Assembly (NCBI GenBank): GCA_964632945.1
Contig: CAZWCX010000016.1
Span: 1-64,000, forward strand
DNA from: CAZWCX01 sp964632945
GTDB lineage: Bacteria; Planctomycetota; MHYJ01; WSZJ01; CAZWCX01
Reading direction: 5' to 3'
Length of the DNA: 64,000 bases
Positions 16,798 to 24,246 of this stretch are shown here, one piece after another. The translations under genes and the position numbers were made by a program. How positions within the stretch are numbered: position 1 is the stretch's first letter; the number at the start of each line of letters is the position of its first letter. The notes under the pieces were generated by a model that was given only the letters and a program-made list of their open reading frames with translations, was not told the origin of the DNA and ran no database searches.

Positions 16798-17472
16798 ATG
16801 TCGCGCCACATCTTGATCACCGGTCGCCAGGGTGGCCTCGGAGCGACGCGATTGAGCGTTGGAGGGGTGGCAATGCTCTCTCTCCTCGGAGAGCGAGCGG
16901 GCTATCTGGGGATCTCCCACGCCCCCCGGGTGATCGACCAGCTTCGACCGGAGGACACCCGGGCAGAGACCATCGAACACTCCGGCGTCTCGCTGGTTCG
17001 CTATGCCGGTCCTCATCCGGCCAGCGAAATCGTCTTCGCGGAGGGCCGGGTGCTCCCCCACCTGGCGGCTTCGGAACTCGACTCGCATTTGGAAGCAGTC
17101 TGCGCCGAGTCATTTCCCTTCGCGGATCGATGGTTTGTGGACTGGGGGCTTCCCTTCGAGGCCCTGACCGAGCGTACACTTCATCTCGTGACGGAAGTTT
17201 GGTGTCTAGGGCTTGGGGCAACCGACTCAAACGGGTTGAAGCGCCCGAGCGCTGCGGTGTCGAAGTGGGTGGATCTCACGGTGGTATCAGAGGCGGAGGT
17301 CGAGGGTTCGACGGAGTCTGACCGATATTCCAGGGGGGGGCGCGCCATGGTCTTTCAACCAGGTGTTGGCGCGATTTCCGGTGGCGTTCCCTACGTCCTG
17401 GCGGAACCCTACTCCAGGGATGCCATTTCGATCGCAGAGTTCGTGAGGGAGCAGATCGATCATGAACAATAA
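16798..17472 (+). CDS. ParA/MinD-like protein with degenerate P-loop
   Basis: A protein of about 224 residues in the position of parA, overlapping parB by 11 bases. The N-terminus (RHILITGRQGGLGATRLS) aligns with the deviant Walker A KGGvGKTT, but both lysines are missing (Arg and Ala instead). FVDWGLP resembles the Walker B segment (IIDTPP), and the second half follows ParA order (WVDLTVVSEAEVEGSTESD). ATP binding as in normal ParA is therefore doubtful. It may be a non-hydrolysing partner of ParB. The ATG at 16798 is preferred over the one at 16765. Annotation as ParA-like rests on weak sequence resemblance plus context. Confidence 0.65.
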   Translation: MSRHILITGRQGGLGATRLSVGGVAMLSLLGERAGYLGISHAPRVIDQLRPEDTRAETIEHSGVSLVRYAGPHPASEIVFAEGRVLPHLAASELDSHLEAVCAESFPFADRWFVDWGLPFEALTERTLHLVTEVWCLGLGATDSNGLKRPSAAVSKWVDLTVVSEAEVEGSTESDRYSRGGRAMVFQPGVGAISGGVPYVLAEPYSRDAISIAEFVREQIDHEQ

Positions 17473-18346
17473 GAAGCTGGGTCGCGGCCTCGAGTTCCTC
17501 CTGGGTGAAAACGCTCCGGCGCGCACCGAGGAGACCGCCAATCAGGTCGAGACGGTGAAAATTGTCACCAACCCGTACCAGCCTCGACGAGAGTTCGATG
17601 AGGAGATGATTGAAGCCCTCGCGGCATCGATCAAGCGAGATGGGCTCCTCCAGCCGGTGGTCGTGCGGAAGCGGGATTCGGTCTACGAGCTGGTTGCCGG
17701 TGAACGGCGGTTGAGGGCGTGTCGCTCCCTGGGCTGGTCCTCGATCCCTGCGACCGTCCTCGAGTTGACGGACGCCGACATGCTTCAGGTTGCTCTGGCG
17801 GAAAACATCTTGCGCCGGGACCTCAACCCGATCGAACGGGCGCATGCGTTCGCCCGTCTCCACACGGAGTTCAAAGTCTCTCACGAGGAGATCGGAGCCC
17901 GACTCGGGCTGGACCGGAGTACGGTGGCGAATTTCGTCCGCCTGCTCGATCTCCCGAGCGACGTGAAAGACCTTGTTTCACGTGGAACACTCACCATGGG
18001 ACATGCCCGCGCGCTGCTCGGGGTTCAGGATCCTTCACTCCAACGTGCGCTCTGTCAGGAGATTGTGGAGGCGGGGCTGTCGGTCCGGGAGGTGGAGCGG
18101 CGCGCGCAGGGGTCGCCTAAGCCGGAGCGCAAGCCGCGTAAGCGCAGTCTTCCCGAGGTCGTCACTCAGGAACTGGAGGTTCGCCTCCAGGAGCGTTTGG
18201 GTACGAAGGTGATGATCGTGTCCGGAAAGCGAAAGGGATCGATCGTCATCGAGTATTATGGCGACTCCGATCTGGATCGACTCGTCAATCAAATTGCCCC
18301 TGTCGACGCCGGGAGCATCGTCAGTCTTGACACGACTCGGGAGTAA
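17462..18346 (+). CDS. parB: Chromosome partitioning protein ParB
   Basis: A 294-residue ParB, the CTP-dependent clamp that loads at parS for chromosome segregation. The N-terminal conserved segments are NPYQPRREFDEEMIEALAAS and the CTP-binding arginine patch GERRLRACRSLGW. LAENILRRDLNPIERAHAF follows. The helix-turn-helix is about 135-190 (IGARLGLDRSTVANFVRLLDLP). The Lys/Arg-rich linker (about 218-240) leads to the dimerisation domain (about 240-290). A parS-like site lies inside the gene at 17974. It is co-transcribed with the parA-like gene and followed after 3 bases by an unknown gene. All key residues appear present. Confidence 0.95.
   Translation: MNNKKLGRGLEFLLGENAPARTEETANQVETVKIVTNPYQPRREFDEEMIEALAASIKRDGLLQPVVVRKRDSVYELVAGERRLRACRSLGWSSIPATVLELTDADMLQVALAENILRRDLNPIERAHAFARLHTEFKVSHEEIGARLGLDRSTVANFVRLLDLPSDVKDLVSRGTLTMGHARALLGVQDPSLQRALCQEIVEAGLSVREVERRAQGSPKPERKPRKRSLPEVVTQELEVRLQERLGTKVMIVSGKRKGSIVIEYYGDSDLDRLVNQIAPVDAGSIVSLDTTRE
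17974..17989. promoter_or_regulatory. parS centromere site inside parB
   Basis: The 16 bases TGTTTCACGTGGAACA match the parS consensus TGTTTCACGTGAAACA with one mismatch and form a near-perfect palindrome. ParB is expected to load here. parS sites usually lie near the replication origin. Confidence 0.88.
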
Positions 18347-18349
18347 CCC

Positions 18350-20005
18350 ATGTCGGATCCAGGATCGGATCTGGAGCGTCGGGTAACGGCGTTCGTGGAT
18401 CTACGATCCAAGGCCCCCGGCGTTGCCGTCGAGGCGCGATCAGACCTCGCTGGACCGATCAAGGAACTCGACGGGGCCTACTGGCAAGCGGTGTCCCAGT
18501 TGATCTCGGAGTCCGTCAAGCTCTCCGGTGAGTCCCTCGCGTTCTCTCCGGAGCAGCGTCTCCTGCTGGACTTCGGGTTTCTGGATCCACGCCTCCTGGA
18601 TGGGGACGCCGAGACCTTCCGGGCGGCGGCGATAGCGGAAATGGCAGAAGCCGCGCCGCCCGAATACTGCTACTTCAGCGAGTGGTTGCTGGAGCGACTC
18701 AAGACCTACTTGTCACTTGCACGCCCCACCCTGCCCGTGAACTCCCCGGGACCGAGGATCGAAGCTCCTCCCCTCTGCAAGAAATTCAATGAAGCCCGCG
18801 TGCGCATCTACAACACACTCCTTCCATTTCTCAAAGACCTGCCCGGCGTGCCTCCCCAGGTCGTGGACTCGTTGGTGTCCGGGCGGATCGACGCCACGAT
18901 TCAGGACCTTACCCTGATGGGCGGCCACGCGTCCCCACCCCTCCTTGAAAAAATGACGCGACTCCGGACGGTCCGGGACGAGATTATCCAGAAGGCGAAG
19001 GGAAGGTGCACCTCGGATCAGCAGTTCGTGATCTTCGACGCACTCGGGCAGGTAGACGAAAAGATCGACGACGAAATCGCCAAAGTCATCCCCACCATGA
19101 TGGCGACGAACCTATCGGGTGACGCGCGCCTGGGGGCCGCGTCCTGGGAAGAGCGCGTCAAGGTCTTGGTTGATGAAGCAAACCTGGTGAAAGCCCTTCT
19201 TCGCCTCGGAACCATGGGAGTGGGGATCACCCGTACGCATTCGGTCCTGCTGACCGATCAGGCCCGGATGACCAAGACTCAATTGACCAGTATCATGTCC
19301 ACCGTGCGTGAACTCGATCCGCACCTCCCGGTCATCCCGCAATTCATGATCGCCCCCTTCTGCGGCACGGGGCTCTACGCGTGGGATAAGGATACGATCA
19401 TTGTTCCGCTCGTCTCCATGAAGGAGAACGAGGAGTCGGTCGTCAATGCCCTGGCCAGTTGCCGGATCATGGTGGATACCATGAACAGCAAGGGTCGCCT
19501 GCGCGACCTCTACGAAACGACATTTCCCGGCACGGAGTTCCGCCGTGATTTCGTACGCGACTACCGGAACTGGATCCTGGGCGTCGGGAAGGGATTCCGG
19601 GGTGCGATGGAAACTCCGCAGTATGAGTTCTTCAAGGTCAATGTCGGGCCGTCGGCCGATGACCTCTTTGCACCCGCAGGGATGGTGCGGTTGACTCCCA
19701 ACGAACGGACCGAAATCGTCAAGTACTGCCGCCGTCGGATCAATCGCGGTGAGAGCACCTTCCAAGACTACTATCGTCTCGCCGTGCTCTATTGGCGTGA
19801 GGGCCGGTACCACGACGCCCTCGACTTGATGACGATCGCAGTTCGCCAGAGCCCGTCGGACGGACGCGCGGTTCTCGCGGTCGGGGTCATGCACAAGAAG
19901 ATGCGGCACGTCGAGCAGGCGAAACTCGCGTTCACCGATGTGGCTCAGATTGCCCGCAACACCCTCTGGCACGTCTACGCCAATGAGCAGCTCGCGAACC
20001 TCTGA
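18350..20005 (+). CDS. Unknown protein in par operon, TPR-like C-terminus
   Basis: A 551-residue protein not recognised from any family. It starts 3 bases after parB, so it is almost surely co-transcribed. It has no signal peptide or membrane segment. The sequence is mainly helical; the middle (about 300-420) includes PHLPVIPQFMIAPFCGTGLY and WDKDTIIVPLVSMKENEESV, which look like a folded beta/alpha region. The C-terminal about 80 residues (YYRLAVLYWREGRYHDALDL, HVEQAKLAF) resemble TPR repeats, suggesting protein-protein contacts. A role with ParB in segregation or cell-cycle control is inferred only from position. Confidence 0.85.
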   Translation: MSDPGSDLERRVTAFVDLRSKAPGVAVEARSDLAGPIKELDGAYWQAVSQLISESVKLSGESLAFSPEQRLLLDFGFLDPRLLDGDAETFRAAAIAEMAEAAPPEYCYFSEWLLERLKTYLSLARPTLPVNSPGPRIEAPPLCKKFNEARVRIYNTLLPFLKDLPGVPPQVVDSLVSGRIDATIQDLTLMGGHASPPLLEKMTRLRTVRDEIIQKAKGRCTSDQQFVIFDALGQVDEKIDDEIAKVIPTMMATNLSGDARLGAASWEERVKVLVDEANLVKALLRLGTMGVGITRTHSVLLTDQARMTKTQLTSIMSTVRELDPHLPVIPQFMIAPFCGTGLYAWDKDTIIVPLVSMKENEESVVNALASCRIMVDTMNSKGRLRDLYETTFPGTEFRRDFVRDYRNWILGVGKGFRGAMETPQYEFFKVNVGPSADDLFAPAGMVRLTPNERTEIVKYCRRRINRGESTFQDYYRLAVLYWREGRYHDALDLMTIAVRQSPSDGRAVLAVGVMHKKMRHVEQAKLAFTDVAQIARNTLWHVYANEQLANL

Positions 20006-20119
20006 CCCATCGCGCGCGGCCTTGCGGGGTGACGGGTCGGAACGAGCTGCGCCCCCGGGGATCGTGTCCCTTCGCTCGCCGGGCGCCCGGCGGCCCAGTT
20101 CAGAAGTGGGAGGAAGGAC

Positions 20120-21649
20120 ATGCGCTGCACGTTCATCGCCTGGGTCCTGATCCTCGGAACAATCCTCCCCGTGGCCGCGCAGAGTCCGGCTCAGTCCAAG
20201 CCGGTCCCCGCGCCAGAGCTGGCCGGCGGGGTCGGCTGGCTGAACCATGACGCCCCGGTCACACTGGAGTCCCTGCGCGGGAAGATCGTTCTCCTCGATT
20301 TCTGGACGTACTGCTGAATCAACTGCCACCATGTCTTTCCGGAGCTGGAGAGACTAGAGGATAAGTACTCGGACGTACTCGTAGTGATTGGCGTGCACTC
20401 GGCCAAGTTCCGCAACGAGCGTGAGTCTGGAAACATTCGCAAAGCAATATTAAGACACGGTTTGCGTCATCCTGTAGTCAACGATTCGAACTTCGTCCTC
20501 TGGCGCAGCTATGGAGTTCGCTCCTGGCCGACCCTGGTGCTGATCGATCCCGAGGGAAACATCGCCGGAGTCGCGCCGGGCGAAGGGAATCACGACGCGC
20601 TGGACCGGGCGATCGCGGAGCTCATCGACCGCCACGCGGATCGCCTGAAACGGGGAGCCCTCTCCTGGAAGCTCGAGGTCGAAAAGGAATCGCTGCTCTC
20701 CTTTCCCGGAAAGCTTTGCGTGCACGGGGATCGCCTGTACATCGCCGACACAAATCATCACCGCATCGTCGTGTGCGATCTTGAGGGACAGGTTCTCGAG
20801 GTGATCGGCAGCGGGGAGCGGGGACACCGCGACGGCAGCTACGCGGAAGCCCGGTTCAACCAACCCCAGGGGGTCATCGGCGACGGCGACAGCCTCTTCG
20901 TGGCCGACGTTGAAAATCACCGGGTGCGGCGGGTGGACCTCGCCGCGCGCGAAGTCGGCACGGTCGCCGGGATGGGAAAGCAGGTCTACTCGCGACGCGG
21001 CGGCAAGGCCCTGGAAACCCCCCTCAATTCACCGTGGGACCTGGCCCGGGATGGCAGTCGGCTCTACATTGCCATGGCGGGCAATCACTCGATCTGGGTC
21101 CTCGACCGCGAGCAGGACTGGGTGGGGCCCTTCGCCGGCAACGGAAGGGAAGCGCTCATCGACGGTCCCCTGTCCCACGCCTCCTTCAATCAACCCAGCG
21201 GACTCGTGGTGATCGACGATGCCCTTTTCGTCGCGGACAGCGAGATCAGCGGAGTCCGTCGCGTGGACTTGCGCCTCGGCGATGCCGGCAGCGTCCGCAC
21301 GATCGTCGGGACGGGTCTCTTCGACTTCGGTGACAAGGATGGGATCGGCCCGGAGGCCCTGCTGCAGCATGTCCTCGCCGTGCACGCGTTCGAGGGGAAG
21401 TTGCTGGTCGCAGATTCGTATAACCACAAGATCAAGATTGTGGATCCGAAGACGCGCGAGGCGCGCACCTTTCTCGGCGATGGCAAGCCTGGCCTGGTCG
21501 ACGGTCCCCGTCCGCGGTTCTACGAGCCGAGCGGTCTGTGGGTGCACGGCGGGCGGTTGTACGTGGCCGATCAGAACAACCATGCCATCCGCGTGTGCGA
21601 CCTTGCCACGAGGGAGGTGACCACGCTGCCGCTGCGGATGCGCGACTAG
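20120..21649 (+). CDS. Thioredoxin-like NHL-repeat protein, probable selenoprotein (TGA = Sec66)
   Basis: A single 509-residue protein if the TGA at 20315-20317 is read as selenocysteine. A signal peptide (1-20) starts at an ATG with GGAGGAAGG upstream. The thioredoxin-like domain (about 35-165) has FWTYC-TGA-INC exactly where the NHLRC2 family has YCCINC, so Sec replaces the first Cys of the CxxC pair (U66, C69). IGVHSAKFRNERES and WPTLVLIDPEGN follow in frame. Residues about 180-505 are six NHL blades (RLYIADTNHHRIVV, SLFVADVENHRVRRVD). A hairpin after the TGA fits a bacterial SECIS. Without readthrough the product would be a 65-residue fragment. Periplasmic redox role inferred. Confidence 0.8.
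20333..20354 (+). promoter_or_regulatory. Candidate bacterial SECIS hairpin
   Basis: GTCTTTCC (20333-20340) pairs with GGAGAGAC (20347-20354), including one G-U pair, around the loop GGAGCT (20341-20346). The loop begins after 23 bases from the TGA and starts with G, meeting the published loose consensus for bacterial SECIS elements (small loop, G in its first two bases, 16-37 bases from the UGA). Codons AGA and CTA, uncommon in this GC-rich gene, fall in and just after the stem. Confidence 0.65.
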
Positions 21650-21816
21650 ACCTGCGATCGTCTCGGGGGGCGGGGCACGGCGGCCGCCTCAGGGCGGGCG
21701 GTCGTGAGCCATCCCGGCGCCTCGCCCTTGCCCTGCATTCCCCCCTGATTCGGGGTTTCCTCGTCCGACTCGGCATCGTCCGTCTCCCGTCGCCGGCGGG
21801 CCGCATCGATTCAAGC

Positions 21817-21927
21817 CTAGTGGGCCTTCAACATTGAAACCATAGGTTCGCTACGCCGCCCAAGTGTGGAGAAACGCCCCATCGGCAGGGGTAGCGACCC
21901 CCTGAATCAAGTTTGAAGGTTCACTAG
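21817..21927. repeat. Short inverted-repeat element related to family B
   Basis: CTAGTGGGCCTTCAA at the left and TTGAAGGTTCACTAG at the right form imperfect terminal inverted repeats about 111 bases apart. The interior does not resemble the longer family B copies. It shares its right CTAG with the next element (21924-22091), so the two lie head to tail. Confidence 0.6.
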
Positions 21928-22091
21928 TGGGGCTTCAACCTTGATTTCCCAGGTTGGTCCGATCGCTTTTCGCGCCGGGCTTCGTTGCTCGTCGTCGGCG
22001 ATGCACGGGGGCATCGCCTCCTCCTCGCGCCTCGCCGGGCGCGAAAATCGCCTCGGCCGAACCTAGGATCTCGAGATTGAAGACCCACTAG
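21924..22091. repeat. Repeat family B, MITE-like element, copy 2 (inverted)
   Basis: The most complete copy: CTAGTGGGGCTTCAA at one end and TTGAAGACCCACTAG at the other, 168 bases overall, with CTAG at both tips. The interior reads as the reverse complement of copies at 48-214 and 45180-45307. There is an internal hairpin around GCGATGC/GCATCGC. No coding frame was found, as expected for a non-autonomous mobile element. Confidence 0.75.
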
Positions 22092-22806
22092 GTTGTGGAC
22101 GATCCGCCGCTGCCGGCGCTCATCTTCTACTCCTCCGCGGCTTCGCGCAAAACACCCCGAAAACCTGTAGAGGAAGCGGCCCCTCTCCCTTGGCGGAGTC
22201 CCCGCCGGAACGGAGGAGGCCCGTTCCAGTCTTCCCGAATCCCCCAAGCCCCACGAGTTCGGCCCCACCCCGGGGGTTCGTGCGCGTCCTGTGTACCATG
22301 TCGGGTGGCGCGTCGCCCTGCCCGAGGCGGTTCCCAGCAGCGCTACATCTACAGTCAAGGGTGCCGGAGCGGACCCGCGACCTCTCGGGGTCTCCGCGCG
22401 ATCGCCCTTGCGTGTCGTAACGCGTCGTAACGTCGACATTCCGTGTTACCCTTCGATACGCCCACTCCGACCGCGATCTGTTCCGATTCACGTGTCTCAA
22501 CCCACGCGCCACCAAGTACTAGTGCTGTTTTTGGTGGGACGTCTCGCTCCGGAACGCTGATTGCGAACAGTCCCCCCATGCGTCGACGATCAAAAAAAAG
22601 GTCTGACCTTCCATCGCCGCGGGATTGGTTGCTGCTTCTGGATGTCCTGCGGCCTCGATGTACCGGGTGCCGGCGGCTCCTACCGCCCCTTGAGCCGTGC
22701 CGGCGAATCCCGATCAGGAGGGGCGGCATGTGAGTTCCCTCTCTCACGGGGGCCGGGATCCGGACGGGTCCCGGCCCCCGATTTATCCGACCACGGAGTT
22801 GCCGAC
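22092..22806. other. Non-coding stretch before the secreted protein gene
   Basis: No convincing gene. Open frames on both strands lack ribosome sites and family resemblance. The region contains TCGTAACGCGTCGTAACG direct repeats near 22417-22435 and ends with the hairpin at 22748-22779. It may be degraded sequence beside the repeat elements. Confidence 0.5.
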
Positions 22807-22810
22807 ATGA
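22730..22810 (+). CDS. Possible leader peptide upstream of 22807 gene
   Basis: A 26-codon frame starts at GTG (22730) after AGGAGGGG and ends with a TGA that overlaps the next gene's ATG (ATGA). The peptide begins MSSLSHGGRDPDG. It spans the strong hairpin at 22748-22779, so translation could influence folding. Nothing else supports it being made. Confidence 0.25.
   Translation: MSSLSHGGRDPDGSRPPIYPTTELPT
22748..22779 (+). terminator. Strong GC hairpin, terminator- or attenuator-like
   Basis: GGGGGCCGGGA (22748-22758) pairs perfectly with TCCCGGCCCCC (22769-22779) around a 10-base loop, followed by GATTTAT. It sits 28 bases before the ATG at 22807, so it may regulate that gene rather than end an upstream transcript. 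Confidence 0.45.
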
Positions 22811-23850
22811 GAGTCATTCAGCGATCTGGGCCCGGAATGCGAACGCTGCTGCCGGTCGTGCTGGCAGGGTGGTTCCTGCTGTTTCCCTCCGCGCGGACCC
22901 TGTCCCAGGAGGCGGATGCCATCCCCGCGCGATTGGACGCCGTGTGCGAGGGGGAGACGCCCGCAGGGGGTGCGGAGGTCCTGGGCGAAGAGCACCGGTC
23001 GCGCGGAAGCAAGGGGCCGGAAAGTCCCGTTGCGCCGGCACCGGCGTCATCCCGGACTCGGACTCCCCGACCCCCCGAGCCGTTTCACCTGGTGAACGGT
23101 GGACGCTGGGACATAGAGACCATCCTCCGCCGTTTGGCGGAACCGCCTCCGCCGCGAACGATCGAGGGGACCCCTGCCGTTTGGAGGCCGCACGATTCGG
23201 GAGCGAACATCGCCGTCGCCGCGGCCTGCCTGGGCGGTCGGGCGGGACTGCGTGCCCTTCTGCAGGACCTGCGCGGCCAGGCTCTCCGGGGCCTGACGTT
23301 CCGGGAACCGGGCGTGGACGGCCGGGTCTCGTCCGCGGTCGCGTGTGAGCAGATCGATCGGTGGCTCGCCCACCTCGAGGCGGATCGGATGAACTACGCG
23401 GATCTCTTTCGTCTGGTTCGCTGGATGCGCACCTTTTACGCGGACCCGGAATTCCTCACCCCCGCGGCGCAGATGCGGCTCTATCTCACGCTCGGGGGAC
23501 GTCCGTATCGGAGCGTGGATCGGGTGCCCGACTCCGGTCGAGAACTGTGGGACTTTGTCGGTCGTGGGCTGTCGGCGGGCGAGTATCTCGTTGCCGGGGT
23601 GGATGCGAACGGGGACCGCGAAGTGGACCGATGGCTGCTGATGGGAAGGGACCGGCGGGGGCGTGCGTTCGCCTTCGGACCGGCCGGTGGCTCCGACGGC
23701 ATGCCGATCCTGCAGTTTCGCGTGGACGGGAATCCCGGTGACCTGATGGGAACCCTCAGGGCGTTGGGGATTGCGAGCGAGCGGGACACGGACAATCCGG
23801 CGCATTTCATCGGCCGCCGGGTCTACCGAATCCCGTTGGCCCGGGATTGA
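22807..23850 (+). CDS. Secreted protein of unknown function
   Basis: A 347-residue protein. The start is ATG 22807; an in-frame extension to 22561 looks non-coding. A signal peptide (about 11-34, LLPVVLAGWFLLFPSARTLS) is followed by a disordered Pro/Glu/Arg linker to about residue 90. The folded part (about 95-347) has a helical segment (GGRWDIETILRRLAEPPPPR), then WLAHLEADRMNYADLFRLV, and a C-terminal beta region (AGEYLVAGVDANGDREVDRW, MPILQFRVDGNPGDLM). DANGDREVD resembles a Ca-binding loop. No family or catalytic motif was recognised. It stands alone between repeats. Confidence 0.75.
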   Translation: MRVIQRSGPGMRTLLPVVLAGWFLLFPSARTLSQEADAIPARLDAVCEGETPAGGAEVLGEEHRSRGSKGPESPVAPAPASSRTRTPRPPEPFHLVNGGRWDIETILRRLAEPPPPRTIEGTPAVWRPHDSGANIAVAAACLGGRAGLRALLQDLRGQALRGLTFREPGVDGRVSSAVACEQIDRWLAHLEADRMNYADLFRLVRWMRTFYADPEFLTPAAQMRLYLTLGGRPYRSVDRVPDSGRELWDFVGRGLSAGEYLVAGVDANGDREVDRWLLMGRDRRGRAFAFGPAGGSDGMPILQFRVDGNPGDLMGTLRALGIASERDTDNPAHFIGRRVYRIPLARD

Positions 23851-24030
23851 CCCGCTCGGATGGGGAGCGCACGGCGGCGGGGAGACTCCGCGCGATTTCG
23901 ACCGGCAGTCGCGATCCCGCCGGCGGGGTCGCATCGGCCCACCGACGCGCGCACGCCGGAAGTGCGCGTCGTGTCGGTGGGGGGGCGGAATCCGTGCGTC
24001 GCTTCCGCCCCGGCGTCCCTACGTTGGCCG

Positions 24031-24246
24031 CTAGCCCGGACCGTTGATGAAGCCGCGTCAGCGGCTTCGTGAAGAATCCGCCCGCGGGCTCCTGGCTGCT
24101 GACGCAGCCAGGACCGCGGGGCATCCGGCGAGCGACACACGGCGCCGCACGTTGGGCGAGGCAGTCCTGCTCCGGATGGCCTTCATGGCCTGCGGGAGCA
24201 GGATTGTGCGCGAACCGCGAGGCTGTTCGCGAACGATCCGCGCTAG
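24031..24246. repeat. Repeat family A, long copy
   Basis: Begins CTAGCCCGG and ends CGCTAG. It contains the hairpin GAAGCCGCGTCAGCGGCTTC, then the block AATCCGCCCGCGGGCTCCTGG shared nearly exactly with 45088-45108, then GCAGGATTG and a further hairpin near GCGAACCGCGAGGCTGTTCGC. The final CTAG contains the stop codon of the M32 peptidase gene, so the element abuts that gene's 3' end. Confidence 0.65.

Noticed and set aside
20315..20317. TGA as a nonsense mutation or sequencing error (pseudogene)
   Set aside because: It falls exactly on a redox Cys codon, a SECIS-like hairpin follows, and the rest of the frame is intact. Cannot be fully excluded without the genome's sel genes.
22561..22806. 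N-terminal extension of the secreted protein to 22561
   Set aside because: The added residues include no signal peptide and have non-coding composition; a signal peptide begins right after the ATG at 22807.
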